This document shows positions 18,038 through 27,082 of a DNA stretch of 64,000 nt, in pieces. The notes under the pieces were generated by a model. It was not told where the DNA came from. It did no database searches and was given only the letters and a program-made list of their open reading frames with translations. A program made the position numbers and the translations under genes. This stretch comes from TTA-H9 sp002071415 (GTDB lineage: Bacteria > Bacteroidota > Bacteroidia > Bacteroidales > TTA-H9): NCBI GenBank assembly GCA_035411425.1, contig DAONSX010000003.1, positions 32,464 through 96,463 on the forward strand, in the 5' to 3' direction. Numbering within the stretch: the first letter of the stretch is position 1; every line of letters starts with the position of its first letter.

Positions 18038-18943
18038 TTACTGCAGGAGCGAAACGATTTTCCGAAACTCCTCGTCGTTGTCGAATCGGATGATGATTTG
18101 TCCCTTGCCTTTAGCGTTACGGTTTATTTGAACCTCAGATCCAAACTTTTCGGCAAGATGGTCTTTGACAGATCGATATGAATCGGGCAGGACAGGTTTT
18201 TCGTTGGGTAATTTTTTAATTTCCGTTTCCTGACTTACCTGGGCTTTTTTCAAATCGCGCACCCATTGTTCAACCTGGCGGACAGAAAGGTCGTGATCGA
18301 TAATTTCTTTCAGAATTATCAATTGATCTTCGATATCTTCGACGTTGATGATTGCCCGAGCGTGTCCCATGCTGATTTGGACATCGCGAATGGCTATTTG
18401 AACCTCGGGAGGAAGTTTTAACAGGCGGGTATAATTAACGACCGTGGAGCGGTTTTGACCTACCTTGCTGGCCACATCATTGACAGGAATTCCCACTTCT
18501 TCGATGAGTCGCTGATAGCTCATGGCTATTTCCAGTGGGTTCAGGTCGTCGCGATGAATATTTTCCACGAGTGCCATTTCGAGCATTTCCTCGTCATTGG
18601 CAATACGGATGTAAGCAGGTATCTTTTCGAGGCCAGCCATCTTAGAAGCTCTAAGCCTGCGCTCGCCTGTAATCAATTGATACTTATCGTATCCCATTTT
18701 TCTGACGGTAATGGGTTGAATGATGCCCTGCTGGTGAATGGATTCGGCCAATTCGTTCAAAGAGGCTTCTTCGAATTCAGATCTTGGTTGAAAAGGATTA
18801 GCTTCGATTTTATCAATTTCGATTTCGGCTATGGCTCCTGCCACAAATTCTCCCGAAATATCTCTCGAAGTAATATCGGTTTCGGGACTCTGCAATATTG
18901 CGCTCAGCCCTCGCCCCAAGGCCGATTTCTTATTAGTTGTCAT
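18038..18943 (-). CDS. parB: ParB chromosome-partitioning protein
   Basis: CTP-dependent DNA clamp that loads at parS sites and works with ParA in chromosome segregation. The 301 residues contain the N-terminal ParA-stimulating start (SALGRGLSAIL), the CTP-binding box with GERRLRASKMAG, LVENIHRDDLNPLE (box III, with His where Gln is usual), the helix-turn-helix (VNDVASKVGQNRSTVVNYTRLL) and a C-terminal dimer domain. The start overlaps the end of parA by 11 nt, so translation is coupled. I found no parS (GTTTCAC/GTGAAAC-type) site in the window by eye. Confidence 0.95.
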   Translation of the reverse strand: MTTNKKSALGRGLSAILQSPETDITSRDISGEFVAGAIAEIEIDKIEANPFQPRSEFEEASLNELAESIHQQGIIQPITVRKMGYDKYQLITGERRLRASKMAGLEKIPAYIRIANDEEMLEMALVENIHRDDLNPLEIAMSYQRLIEEVGIPVNDVASKVGQNRSTVVNYTRLLKLPPEVQIAIRDVQISMGHARAIINVEDIEDQLIILKEIIDHDLSVRQVEQWVRDLKKAQVSQETEIKKLPNEKPVLPDSYRSVKDHLAEKFGSEVQINRNAKGKGQIIIRFDNDEEFRKIVSLLQ

Positions 18944-19748
18944 GGAAATTCAAGTTATTTTGATTTAATGGGGAATGTTTGGTAAGGTTATTTTTCTGCA
19001 GAATTTCTCTGGCCAGATTCAGATGGTTTGCAGTTCCAACGCAATCGGCATCAAACATGATGATTGACTGGCCGAAACTGGGAGCTTCGCTCAAGCGTGT
19101 ATTTCTATTGATGATGGTGTCGAAGACCATGGTTTGAAAGTGCATCTTTACTTCTTCGACAACCTGCCGAGCAAGCCTCAAACGGCCATCATACATGGTA
19201 AGCAATATCCCTTCAATGTCGAGATTGGTGTTAAGGCGCGATTGAACGATTTTTATGGTATTCAGAAGCTTTCCGAGGCCCTCGAGGGCAAAATATTCGC
19301 ATTGAACCGGGATAATGACCGAATCGGCAGCTACCAATGCATTCACCGTAATCAAACCCAGCGAAGGAGAACAATCGATAAAGATAAAGTCATAAGAATC
19401 TTTAATGGGAGACAGAACTTTCCGCATCATTTTTTCTCTGTTGGGCAGGTTGATCATTTCGATTTCTGCACCCACCAGATCGATATGTGCAGGGATGAGA
19501 TCGAGATTGGGGGTTTCGGTTGTCAAAATGATCTTAGCCGCATCGATATCGCCAATAATGCATTCGTATATGCTAGAAGTAATATTACGAGGATCGAAAC
19601 CAAGGCCAGAGGTGGCATTTGCCTGAGGGTCAGCATCTACCAATAAAGTTTTGAATTCCAATACGGCCAGGCTGGCTCCCAGATTGATCGCCGTCGTCGT
19701 TTTGCCTACACCACCTTTTTGGTTCGCAATTGCGATAATTTTACCCAT
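18933..19748 (-). CDS. parA: ParA/Soj chromosome-partitioning ATPase
   Basis: Walker-type ATPase that dimerises on nucleoid DNA and moves ParB-parS complexes. The 271 residues have the deviant Walker A KGGVGKTTTAINL at about 10-22, Walker A' region DADPQANATSGLG, and Walker B YDFIFIDCSPSLG. First gene of the parA-parB-DUF5683 operon, and 271 residues is normal for chromosomal Soj. Confidence 0.96.
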   Translation of the reverse strand: MGKIIAIANQKGGVGKTTTAINLGASLAVLEFKTLLVDADPQANATSGLGFDPRNITSSIYECIIGDIDAAKIILTTETPNLDLIPAHIDLVGAEIEMINLPNREKMMRKVLSPIKDSYDFIFIDCSPSLGLITVNALVAADSVIIPVQCEYFALEGLGKLLNTIKIVQSRLNTNLDIEGILLTMYDGRLRLARQVVEEVKMHFQTMVFDTIINRNTRLSEAPSFGQSIIMFDADCVGTANHLNLAREILQKNNLTKHSPLNQNNLNFHDN

Positions 19749-19782
19749 AAAAATATATTCGAGAAATGGAACTTTCCATCAG

Positions 19783-19800
19783 CAAAATTAAACAAATATA
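19783..19800 (-). promoter_or_regulatory. Two adjacent candidate -7 boxes for the parAB operon
   Basis: On the minus strand TATATTTG (19793-19800) and TAATTTTG (19783-19790) both match TAnnTTTG, 35-50 nt before the parA ATG. No well-placed TTG was seen upstream of either. Confidence 0.4.
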
Positions 19801-19877
19801 TGTCTGCTTTACCTAAAATTAGGCTATCCTATCGGCTGATTCAATGTAACAAACTGATTGATAATTTATTTACTTGT

Positions 19878-20210
19878 TCAGGGGGAATCTTTTGAGCCGA
19901 AAGCATTCGGTGGAGAAGGGAAATTCGAAATGTCAGGATGTCGTTTGAGATAATCCTTCAGAAATTTCTCCACTTCCCGAAAAGAATTCATGAAATTATC
20001 CATATCTTCGGAAAATACGATAACCCTATTGCGCTCATAATAAAACTTGCCATTGCGGTTGTTGAACTTGCGTTTGCTCTCGGTCAAAGTCAAAACAAGA
20101 TTGTTTTCGCTGGATTTTACATCGAGGTAATATCGTCTATTCCTTGCTATGATGGTTCTTGAAAATAAATCTAAGTAACCTTTGTTTGTTTTTTCTCTTT
20201 CATTCATCAT
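19878..20210 (-). CDS. PUR-alpha-like nucleic-acid-binding protein (DUF3276)
   Basis: A 110-residue protein of the bacterial PUR-repeat family, which binds single-stranded DNA or RNA. It has one PUR repeat: LFSRTIIARNRRYYLDVKSS for the first strands, LVLTLTESKRKF in the middle and YYERNRVIVFSEDMDNFMNSF for the last strand and helix. Two such repeats form the active unit, so a homodimer is expected. The C-terminal tail is short and proline-rich. Family members are present in almost all Bacteroidetes and in Borrelia; the cellular role is unknown. It is divergent from nusB. Confidence 0.85.
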   Translation of the reverse strand: MMNEREKTNKGYLDLFSRTIIARNRRYYLDVKSSENNLVLTLTESKRKFNNRNGKFYYERNRVIVFSEDMDNFMNSFREVEKFLKDYLKRHPDISNFPSPPNAFGSKDSP

Positions 20211-20327
20211 TTTAATTACTTATAATTTTAATGAGACAAAAATAGTGGGATGAATCCCGACATGCAAAATTTTCCATTAAAAATTTAGATTAAGATTTAG
20301 AAACAGAAATTCCGAGGTTCTCGATTG

Positions 20328-20358
20328 TTGTGAGCCACTTGATAATGATGTATTTTTG
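20328..20358 (+). promoter_or_regulatory. nusB promoter (-33 TTG, -7 TATTTTTG)
   Basis: TTG at 20328-20330, exactly 20 nt spacer, TATTTTTG at 20351-20358, then GCAG. This is the best Bacteroidetes-type housekeeping promoter in the window, about 30 nt before the nusB ATG. Confidence 0.75.
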
Positions 20359-20387
20359 CAGCCGTAAAAAAATGCTCCTTCTCAAAC

Positions 20388-21512
20388 ATGCTTACACGAC
20401 GTCATCTTAGAATCAAGGTTTTGCAAGCTTTATATGCCTATTTCCAGTCTGATAATCATGAGATAGACCTTGCTGAGAAGCAATTATTCAGCAGCATCCA
20501 GCATATTTACGATCTTGCTATTTATCAAATTTCTTTCTTATTGAATTTATCGAGATTTGCTGAAGAACGTCTGGAAGATGCCAAATTAAAATTCAGACCC
20601 AATGAGGAAGATTTGAACCCCAATACTCGTTTTATCGAAAATGCTTTCTTAAAAAAACTCGAGAGCAATCAGAGCCTGATGAAGCATATTCAGAAGATAA
20701 AAATTTCATGGACAGAGTATGAAGATGTTACCAGAAGAATTTACAAAACCTTGAGATCGTCGAAAGAATATCAGGAATATATGGCAAAATCTCAAATCAG
20801 TTTTCGTGAGGATAAAGATTTCATTGTTCATATATTTAATCGGTTGATTGTTTCTGATATTGGATTGCAAGCCATTTTCGAAGAAAAGAACATTTTCTGG
20901 ACCAATGATATCCACGAAGAGACCATTTTACTCAACAAAGAAATTCTGGCTTCGGAAAATTCCGATCATCTGGCCGATAGAGAAATACTTCTGAAAATTT
21001 ATCGTAAGGAAGGGAATGAAAACGAGGACATTGAGGTGGTATGCCATGAACAAAGTATTTACGAAGCCAATGATTATTCCATAGCTGCATGGCTTGCCAA
21101 TCGCATTCTAAATCATTTAAAAGAGAAATTGGACGAATCGGCTCCGCTTCCACCCTTGCTGAAAACTTCTGACATTACCGAGGAAAACGACAGGGAGTTC
21201 CTGTTGGGTCTTTTTCGAAAAACAATTCTTCATGATGAAGATTACGATGAATATATTAGTGAAAAGATTATCAACTGGGATCTCGAACGAATTGCCATCA
21301 TGGATGCCATAATATTGAAAATGGCTATTACCGAAATCCTCGAATTCCCCTATATTCCAATCAAGGTGAGTATGAACGAATACATTGAACTGGCAAAAAT
21401 CTACAGTACACCTCGCAGCAGCCAGTTTATCAATGGGATGCTCGATAAGATCGTCGATTCGCTGAAGGAAAAGAATCTGATAAAAAAATCAGGCCGGGGA
21501 CTTTTGGAGTAA
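20388..21512 (+). CDS. nusB: NusB transcription antitermination factor (long Bacteroidetes form)
   Basis: RNA-binding factor that acts with NusE in rRNA antitermination. At 374 residues it is more than twice the 140-residue E. coli protein. The NusB fold is split: LTRRHLRIKVLQALYAYFQS at the N-terminus matches helix 1, and the C-terminal third (INWDLERIAIMDAIILKMAI, IPIKVSMNEYIELAKIYSTP, FINGMLDKIV) matches the conserved core. The helical middle, about 60-270, is a phylum-typical insertion or extension. Its stop lies 16 nt from the convergent RNase H gene. Confidence 0.92.
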   Translation: MLTRRHLRIKVLQALYAYFQSDNHEIDLAEKQLFSSIQHIYDLAIYQISFLLNLSRFAEERLEDAKLKFRPNEEDLNPNTRFIENAFLKKLESNQSLMKHIQKIKISWTEYEDVTRRIYKTLRSSKEYQEYMAKSQISFREDKDFIVHIFNRLIVSDIGLQAIFEEKNIFWTNDIHEETILLNKEILASENSDHLADREILLKIYRKEGNENEDIEVVCHEQSIYEANDYSIAAWLANRILNHLKEKLDESAPLPPLLKTSDITEENDREFLLGLFRKTILHDEDYDEYISEKIINWDLERIAIMDAIILKMAITEILEFPYIPIKVSMNEYIELAKIYSTPRSSQFINGMLDKIVDSLKEKNLIKKSGRGLLE

Positions 21513-21528
21513 ACCTTCAGGAGGCCTT

Positions 21529-22164
21529 CTACTTTCGACCGAAATCGGCTGGATTTTCTCCCCATTGTTCGGTATCCCATTTCAAGATTTGGTTATCCCA
21601 TTCGTTGTTTTGCAGCCAATTTTCGGCGCGTATTATAAGCTCGAACAAATATTTATTGTTTTCATTTTCAGTCAATTTAGTTTTAGCTTTTCGATTCTTT
21701 ATCCATTGCATGGCATTGCGGGAATCGGAGTAAATGGGCAGGTTCAAACCCTTCTTCTTGCACATTGCCAAGGCATGAACAATAGCAAGGAACTCCCCAA
21801 TATTATTGGTTCCATCCTTGAAAGGCCCTTGATGGAAAAGCTGTCTCCGGCTTGCAGTATCCACACCTTGGTATTCGAGAAGCCCCGGATTACCCGAACA
21901 AGCCGCATCGACACAAATGCTCGGTAAAATAATCTCAGAGCTGACAATTTCTTTATGATCTTCGTCCTCTCGAGATGGCTCACTCGGTTTGATATATTTT
22001 TCGGGGGATTGGGCGAATGCCTCTCTGGCAGATTCCTCATCATAAAAACCCTTGTAAAATGCTCCTTGAAAACCTTTCACTCTTTCCAGGCATTCTTCCC
22101 AGGAATCCACAACTCCTGGCTGCGTTCCCCTCCAGATTACATAATATTTATATTTCTTCTTCAT
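21529..22164 (-). CDS. Ribonuclease H with N-terminal viroplasmin/hybrid-binding domain
   Basis: Cleaves RNA in RNA-DNA hybrids. The 211-residue protein has the hybrid-binding (viroplasmin-like) domain at 1-50 (KYYVIWRGTQPGVVDSWEEC, FKGFYDEESAREAF-like) and an RNase HI domain at 78-211. The four acidic catalytic residues are visible: Asp86 (VDAACSGNPG), Glu124 (NIGEFLAI), Asp147 (IYSDSRNA) and Asp207 (NPADFGRK). The linker at 55-78 is acidic. This domain layout is common in Bacteroidetes and resembles eukaryotic RNase H1 rather than E. coli RnhA. Confidence 0.92.
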   Translation of the reverse strand: MKKKYKYYVIWRGTQPGVVDSWEECLERVKGFQGAFYKGFYDEESAREAFAQSPEKYIKPSEPSREDEDHKEIVSSEIILPSICVDAACSGNPGLLEYQGVDTASRRQLFHQGPFKDGTNNIGEFLAIVHALAMCKKKGLNLPIYSDSRNAMQWIKNRKAKTKLTENENNKYLFELIIRAENWLQNNEWDNQILKWDTEQWGENPADFGRK

Positions 22165-22546
22165 TCTATCGTATTATGAACTTAAAACATTAAAAAAACA
22201 GCTTATTCATCACTTCATTAGGTACAAATATTTCGTTATTACCGAAAAACAAACGAAACCCTTTCACCACTTTCAATAAAAGGCATTCGAAAGTAACATA
22301 ACTGGTTATCATTTCATATTGAATACAAAATTAGGACAATCTCATCGAAAAATAACGAAATGTTCCGAGGGAAGAATTATACCCACATATTTTTATTAAA
22401 AAATTCGACAGATCTGTTATCTCGATACACCCCGATGGAGTACTTGACGATCGATGGATAATAGGTGGCCAAACAGGGCTGAGCTTGTCGAAGCCCGTAT
22501 CGTTGCCATAATAAATCAATTTCGTGTGCTCTGCTATTTTGGTTTC

Positions 22547-22600
22547 TTTCTCTTTCTCTTTCTCTTTCTCTTTCTCTTTCTCTTTCTCTTTCTCTTTCTC
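22547..22600 (+). repeat. Hexanucleotide microsatellite (TTTCTC)9
   Basis: Nine perfect copies of TTTCTC, preceded by a partial unit (TTTC at 22543-22546) and followed by degenerate pyrimidine tract (TATCCCCTTCC). It is about 270 nt upstream of the DUF2721 start and 234 nt upstream of its -7 box. Such arrays change length by slippage. Confidence 0.95.
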
Positions 22601-22833
22601 TATCCCCTTCCCTATCCCTATCTCACTTTTTCCTATTTTTTCTTTTTATCTAAAATTCAAGGATAGAATGAATTCTTTTTATTATATTTTATTGTAATCC
22701 AAATTATTACATCATATTATTCTATTGACCGTTGTCAGAATCTCCACACTAATAATAAATTTGAGTTAAACCTTGTGATAGAAGGAAATTTCGAAAGGAT
22801 AAAGATGACTCTGGTTGGTTGTTATGTTCTGAC

Positions 22834-22841
22834 TAATTTTG
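22834..22841 (+). promoter_or_regulatory. Probable -7 box of the DUF2721 gene
   Basis: TAATTTTG followed by CACC, 28 nt before the ATG; a TTG 16 nt upstream is a little close for a -33 box. Confidence 0.45.
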
Positions 22842-22869
22842 CACCATAATCAATAAATCTCAAGAAAGA

Positions 22870-23355
22870 ATGATATCAATTGATTCTGTTAAGCTTATCG
22901 AAACCATGCTGGCTCCGGGTATTATGATTTCGGCCTGTGGACTACTTTTATTAGGCATTCACAATAAATACAGCATTGTAGTAAATCGCATCCGGGTACT
23001 CGAAGAAGAAAAGCGAAGCCTCATTCCTGGTTTTGTGGAAAAAACCCTGAATATATACCAAAGCAAGCGTTTAGAATCCATTCAGTCGCAAATTGTTCGT
23101 TTCGAATACAGAGTGAAACTCATTCGCAATGTAGTGTTTTTTTACACCTTGTCAGTAGCCTTGTTTGTACTGAGTTCATTGAGCATTGGGTTGAGCTATA
23201 TTATCGAGAGCAGATGGGCTGAATCCTTTTCTATGGCTTTCTTCCTGGCAGGTATGATTAGCGTATTGATAGGAATTATTTTTGCTGCCCGTGAAGTATG
23301 GAAGGGATATGAAATTGTTCAGATAGAAGTGCAGGAAAGTAGAATTCCGGAATAA
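22870..23355 (+). CDS. DUF2721 family membrane protein
   Basis: A 161-residue inner-membrane protein with three predicted membrane segments: about 13-28 (APGIMISACGLLLLGI), 88-112 (NVVFFYTLSVALFVLSSLSI) and 125-142 (FFLAGMISVLIGIIFAA). Between the first two is a charged region (NRIRVLEEEKRSL) that is the conserved part of DUF2721. No function is known. It is separated by only 8 nt from the amidohydrolase gene and is probably co-transcribed with it and rimO. Confidence 0.85.
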   Translation: MISIDSVKLIETMLAPGIMISACGLLLLGIHNKYSIVVNRIRVLEEEKRSLIPGFVEKTLNIYQSKRLESIQSQIVRFEYRVKLIRNVVFFYTLSVALFVLSSLSIGLSYIIESRWAESFSMAFFLAGMISVLIGIIFAAREVWKGYEIVQIEVQESRIPE

Positions 23356-23363
23356 ACCCAAAA

Positions 23364-24704
23364 ATGGAACAACAAGATACAATCATACACAATGGGCTTC
23401 TTTTGACAATGGATAGAGAAGCTCGGATTTTGCCCCATCACAGCATTAGAATTATCGACGGAATTATCCAAGAAATTCTTCCAGTCGAAAGTTCGAAAGA
23501 TGATCATGGTATTCGAGTAATCAATGCTTCGGGCAGTTTGGTAATGCCTGGATTCATCAATTGTCATACTCATGCAGCCATGACTCTTTTGCGTGGTTTT
23601 GCCGACGACAAGCCTTTGCATGAATGGTTGAGCGATTATATCTGGCCAGCCGAAGCCGTATTCATGAATCGTGAAAATATTGCTCTGGGAACAAGGCTGG
23701 CAATCCTCGAAATGATAGCCTCCGGAACGGTAATGTTTTCCGATATGTATTTCTTCGAGGACGAAGTAGCCAGAGCTTGTGAAGAAGCAGGTATGCGTGT
23801 TTTATTAGGTGAAGGATTATTGGGTAACCACACCCCGCATTTTACCACTCCTTATCAGGGAATCGATTTTACTGAAACACTGGCCGAACAATATAAGAAT
23901 CATTCACTCATCGAGGTAGCCTATGCACCTCACGCTGTTTACACCTGTCCAAGAGAAATTCTGAGCGAAGTCGCTCTGCGTTCAGAAAAGAATCATTTAC
24001 CGGTACATATTCATCTGGCCGAAACCGCCGAAGAAGTCGAAAACTGCATTGCATCGACGGGGAAACATCCTGTGGATTATCTCGATGAAATAGGTTTGCT
24101 CGATCAAAGGTTAATCGCTGCACATGTTGTCCACGTCGAAGAAGAACATTTGAAACTTCTGACTCACAAGGGAGTTCGTATTGCACACAATCCCTCGAGC
24201 AACCTGAAACTAAACTCAGGCTTCCCTCCTATTCACAAACAAATACAATATAAAATTCCTTTAGGACTGGGCACCGATGGAGCTGGTTCGAACAATAATC
24301 TTAGCATCCCGGTCGAAATGCGTCATACTGCGCTGGTAGACCGGTTGCTCCATCAAAACCGCGAATCAGACCAGGCATTCCAAATCGTTAAAATGGCTAC
24401 TATTGGAGGAGCCAAAGTTTTAGGAGCCGACCAGATTACAGGATCGTTAGAAGCTGGCAAGGCAGCCGATTTGATTATCATACCACTCGATAAACCCCAT
24501 CTTCAGCCCATCTACAACATTTATTCTACACTTGTTTTTAGCTTGCATTCATCCGATATCGATACCGTGATGATCAACGGTAAAATTGTGATGAAAGATC
24601 GAAAAATTCTCACGCTCGACGAGGAATCACTGTTAAAAGACTTAAAGAGGGTAGCAGGAGACATCAGGGAAAAATTCAAAATGAAGAACCACCTCGCATA
24701 TTGA
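23364..24704 (+). CDS. mtaD: Amidohydrolase, MTA/SAH deaminase type
   Basis: Metal-dependent deaminase of the TRZ/ATZ subgroup, 446 residues. Metal-binding histidines are in INCHTHAAMTLLRGFADDKP (about 68-87), HIHLAETAEEVENC, and AAHVVHVEEEHLKLL; the fourth ligand Asp is in LGTDGAGSNNNLSI. HTHAAMTLLRG and the NNLS motif are typical of enzymes that deaminate 5'-methylthioadenosine and S-adenosylhomocysteine, so this is the best call; other purine or guanine deaminases of the family are possible. It starts 8 nt after the DUF2721 stop and ends 5 nt before rimO. A role in recycling SAM by-products fits the SAM-using neighbour, but that is inference. Confidence 0.85.
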   Translation: MEQQDTIIHNGLLLTMDREARILPHHSIRIIDGIIQEILPVESSKDDHGIRVINASGSLVMPGFINCHTHAAMTLLRGFADDKPLHEWLSDYIWPAEAVFMNRENIALGTRLAILEMIASGTVMFSDMYFFEDEVARACEEAGMRVLLGEGLLGNHTPHFTTPYQGIDFTETLAEQYKNHSLIEVAYAPHAVYTCPREILSEVALRSEKNHLPVHIHLAETAEEVENCIASTGKHPVDYLDEIGLLDQRLIAAHVVHVEEEHLKLLTHKGVRIAHNPSSNLKLNSGFPPIHKQIQYKIPLGLGTDGAGSNNNLSIPVEMRHTALVDRLLHQNRESDQAFQIVKMATIGGAKVLGADQITGSLEAGKAADLIIIPLDKPHLQPIYNIYSTLVFSLHSSDIDTVMINGKIVMKDRKILTLDEESLLKDLKRVAGDIREKFKMKNHLAY

Positions 24705-24709
24705 AATAA

Positions 24710-26005
24710 ATGGAATCGAAGGGTATAAAGATTTATACTTTAGGATGTTATAAGAATCAGGTAGATAGTGAAAAACTTGCTGGCAAGATAGAATCGGCAG
24801 GAATAAATGCAATGCATACTGATAAGTTCGAAGGGAATACATTGATTATCAATACATGTGGATTTATTAAAGATGCAAAGGAGGAATCCATAGAGGTCAT
24901 CATGCAGGCCATAGAGGCTAAAAAGAGAGGCAGGATTGGGCGAATCGTCGTTATGGGTTGCCTGTCGGAGCGCTACAAAAAGGAGCTACGGGAAGAAATT
25001 CCCGAAGTGGATGCATGGTTTGGTGTGGAATCCATTGAACAGATCATACAATGGCTCAATTTGCCTGAATATCGAGAAAGAAGAATTATTCGCAAATTAG
25101 CCAATCCCCCGCACTATGCCTATCTGAAAATAGCGGAAGGTTGCAGCCGGAGATGTTCATTTTGTGCCATTCCAAATATTCGTGGCTCACATCGTTCGCG
25201 CCCCATCGACGAAATCATGGAAGAAGCCGAAGGGCTCGCCTCAAAGGGAGTTAAAGAAATTATCCTGATCTCTCAAGATCTCACTTCGTATGGAATCGAT
25301 CTATATAAAAAGCAGATGATTACTCAACTGGTGAAGCATCTGAGCGAAAGCAATCTCTTCCCGTGGATCAGGCTTCATTATCTTTTCCCGACCTCTTTTC
25401 CAGAAGACCTCTTGCATTTAATGGCAACAAAAGACAACATCTGTCCTTATATCGATATCCCCCTGCAACATATTTCAGAAAGGATCCTGAAATCCATGCA
25501 TAGAGGAATTGATAAGGCTTCTACTATGGCTCTGATCGAAAAATTCAGAACTCTCGTGCCTCATGCCGCACTTCGTTCGACATTCATCGTTGGATATCCT
25601 GGCGAAACCGAAAAAGAATTCGACGAACTTTTAAACTTTATTAATGAAGTCAGATTCGAACGCCTGGGTGTTTTCACCTATTCGGAAGAGGAAGGAACAC
25701 CGGCAGCCCTCCTGAAAGATGATGTGAACGAATTTACTAAAAAACGGCGAGCAGAATTACTCATGGAAATTCAATCGGAAATCAGTTTCGAAAAAAATGA
25801 ATCACTTATCGGAAAAACCATGAAGGTGCTTATTGATAGAAAAGAAGAAAAATATTTCATAGGACGTACAATTTATGATTCTCCCGAGGTGGATAATGAA
25901 GTGATAATAGATGCTACGCATACATCACTACAAGTCGGCCAATTCTATCCGATAATCATCGAAAAAGCCGATCTTTACGAAACTTTTGGAAAACCCTATA
26001 AATGA
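24710..26005 (+). CDS. rimO: RimO, ribosomal protein S12 methylthiotransferase
   Basis: Radical-SAM enzyme that adds a methylthio group to an aspartate of ribosomal protein S12. The 431 residues show the N-terminal UPF0004 domain with three cluster cysteines (TLGCYKNQVDSE, NTCGFI, MGCLSE), the radical-SAM motif CSRRCSFC in YLKIAEGCSRRCSFCAIPNI, and a C-terminal TRAM domain (about 365-430). GCYKNxVDSE is the signature that separates RimO from MiaB, so the assignment is firm. Confidence 0.95.
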   Translation: MESKGIKIYTLGCYKNQVDSEKLAGKIESAGINAMHTDKFEGNTLIINTCGFIKDAKEESIEVIMQAIEAKKRGRIGRIVVMGCLSERYKKELREEIPEVDAWFGVESIEQIIQWLNLPEYRERRIIRKLANPPHYAYLKIAEGCSRRCSFCAIPNIRGSHRSRPIDEIMEEAEGLASKGVKEIILISQDLTSYGIDLYKKQMITQLVKHLSESNLFPWIRLHYLFPTSFPEDLLHLMATKDNICPYIDIPLQHISERILKSMHRGIDKASTMALIEKFRTLVPHAALRSTFIVGYPGETEKEFDELLNFINEVRFERLGVFTYSEEEGTPAALLKDDVNEFTKKRRAELLMEIQSEISFEKNESLIGKTMKVLIDRKEEKYFIGRTIYDSPEVDNEVIIDATHTSLQVGQFYPIIIEKADLYETFGKPYK

Positions 26006-26020
26006 TTAAACCATTGCAAT

Positions 26021-26755
26021 ATGAAACACTTAAGAACTTTTATTTTCATATCAGTAATTTGTCTGAGCATGAAACCCGTTTTTGCCCAAACCTACGACTC
26101 CATAAAAAACACTCGAGACGATAAAGGCTCAAAGCAAGGGTATTGGGAAGAAAACATCAATCGCCAACTGGAGAAAGGATGGTACGTCGACAACAAAAGA
26201 GAGGGCGTTTGGAGAACTTATTATCCAAAGGGATTTTTACACGAAGTGATCGAATATAAAGATGGGAAGCGCGGTGGTTTGAGGCTCGAAATAGATAGCC
26301 GTGGATATCTGGCAGTGGAAGAATACTTCGAAAATGACCAGCTTCATGGCCGTTCTATCAATTACTCCATGGGAGCTCATCCTCGGGTAGAGCAATGGTA
26401 TAAGAATGGACAGCCCGATGGCTTGAAAAAAATTTACTACGACAACGGCAAAGTGCAGGAAGAATCGAATTACAAAAATGGGAAACGTCATGGCATATCA
26501 CGCTGGTACAATCCCAAGGGGCAGGTGATAGCTGAATTCAACTACTTTGAAGGTGAATTCGATGGTGTGCAAAAAACTTACAACGATGCAGGAATACTCA
26601 TAAAGTCGGAAGAATATTCCAAGGGTGTTCTCCATGGAAATTATTCAGAATGGGACGATGCAGGGAACCTGATTATTTCGGGCCAATACAAGAATGGTGA
26701 AAAAGTAGGGAAATGGAAAGAATACAAGGGAGAGAAGGAAGAGGAAAAGGAATAA
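26021..26755 (+). CDS. Secreted MORN-repeat (YwqK-like) protein
   Basis: A 244-residue protein with a signal peptide (cut after VFAQ) and about eight MORN-type repeats of 22-24 residues, each with the pattern Y-x-N-G-x-x-x-G-x-x-x-x-Y (WYKNGQPDGLKKIYYDNGKV, NYKNGKRHGISRWYNPKGQV, QYKNGEKVGKWKEYKG). Proteins of this kind are often named after the B. subtilis antitoxin YwqK, but the signal peptide and lack of a toxin gene argue against an antitoxin role. An extracytoplasmic scaffold is as likely. The last residues are a run of Glu/Lys. It lies 15 nt behind rimO, and the unit ends at a strong terminator. Confidence 0.85.
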   Translation: MKHLRTFIFISVICLSMKPVFAQTYDSIKNTRDDKGSKQGYWEENINRQLEKGWYVDNKREGVWRTYYPKGFLHEVIEYKDGKRGGLRLEIDSRGYLAVEEYFENDQLHGRSINYSMGAHPRVEQWYKNGQPDGLKKIYYDNGKVQEESNYKNGKRHGISRWYNPKGQVIAEFNYFEGEFDGVQKTYNDAGILIKSEEYSKGVLHGNYSEWDDAGNLIISGQYKNGEKVGKWKEYKGEKEEEKE

Positions 26756-26816
26756 AGAATTTTGGCCGCTTGTGCATGGAGCTCATCATTCATTTTACTC
26801 ACGTTGTGGCTTGTAT

Positions 26817-26858
26817 TTGATGGGTGTGGAGCTCTGCTCCACACCCATCAACTTTTTT
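26817..26858 (+). terminator. Strong terminator (16-bp perfect stem)
   Basis: TTGATGGGTGTGGAGC (26817-26832), TCT loop, the exact complement (26836-26851) and then CTTTTTT. It ends the rimO-MORN unit 60 nt after the stop. The rest of 26756-27082 has no gene that I can support. Confidence 0.92.
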
Positions 26859-27082
26859 ATCTTCTCCCAAAATAAAATACCAACCATTCAAGTTTTATCC
26901 CTTCCCCAAAAAATCTACATAGACCAAAATAAATATCGAATTGCCCCCTTCAATCCATCCTCCTGAGTGGAGGTTACCTATAAACTATCTGCAACGGTCA
27001 TTCACCTTGCTACACAAAATCCATGATAAATTTAAAAAAATCCAAGCCATGTTTTTGACTCGGATAGATACAAAAAGGGGTA

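Larger units (their letters stand above)
22165..22869. other. Long intergenic region, no convincing gene
   Basis: It lies between two divergent units. It holds a hairpin-like GGGCTGAGCTTGTCGAAGCCC (22481-22501), a type of short palindrome scattered in many bacterial genomes, the hexanucleotide array at 22547-22600, and a -7 box near the right end. Short ORFs across the array would code low-complexity Phe-Leu and are not believable. Confidence 0.6.

Noticed and set aside
22454..22666. ORF coding a Phe-Leu repeat over the microsatellite
   Set aside because: Coding potential comes only from the TTTCTC array; no start context or homology.
26021..26755. YwqK-type protein as antitoxin of a toxin-antitoxin pair
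   Set aside because: It has a signal peptide and no toxin gene beside it; MORN repeats alone do not show such a role.
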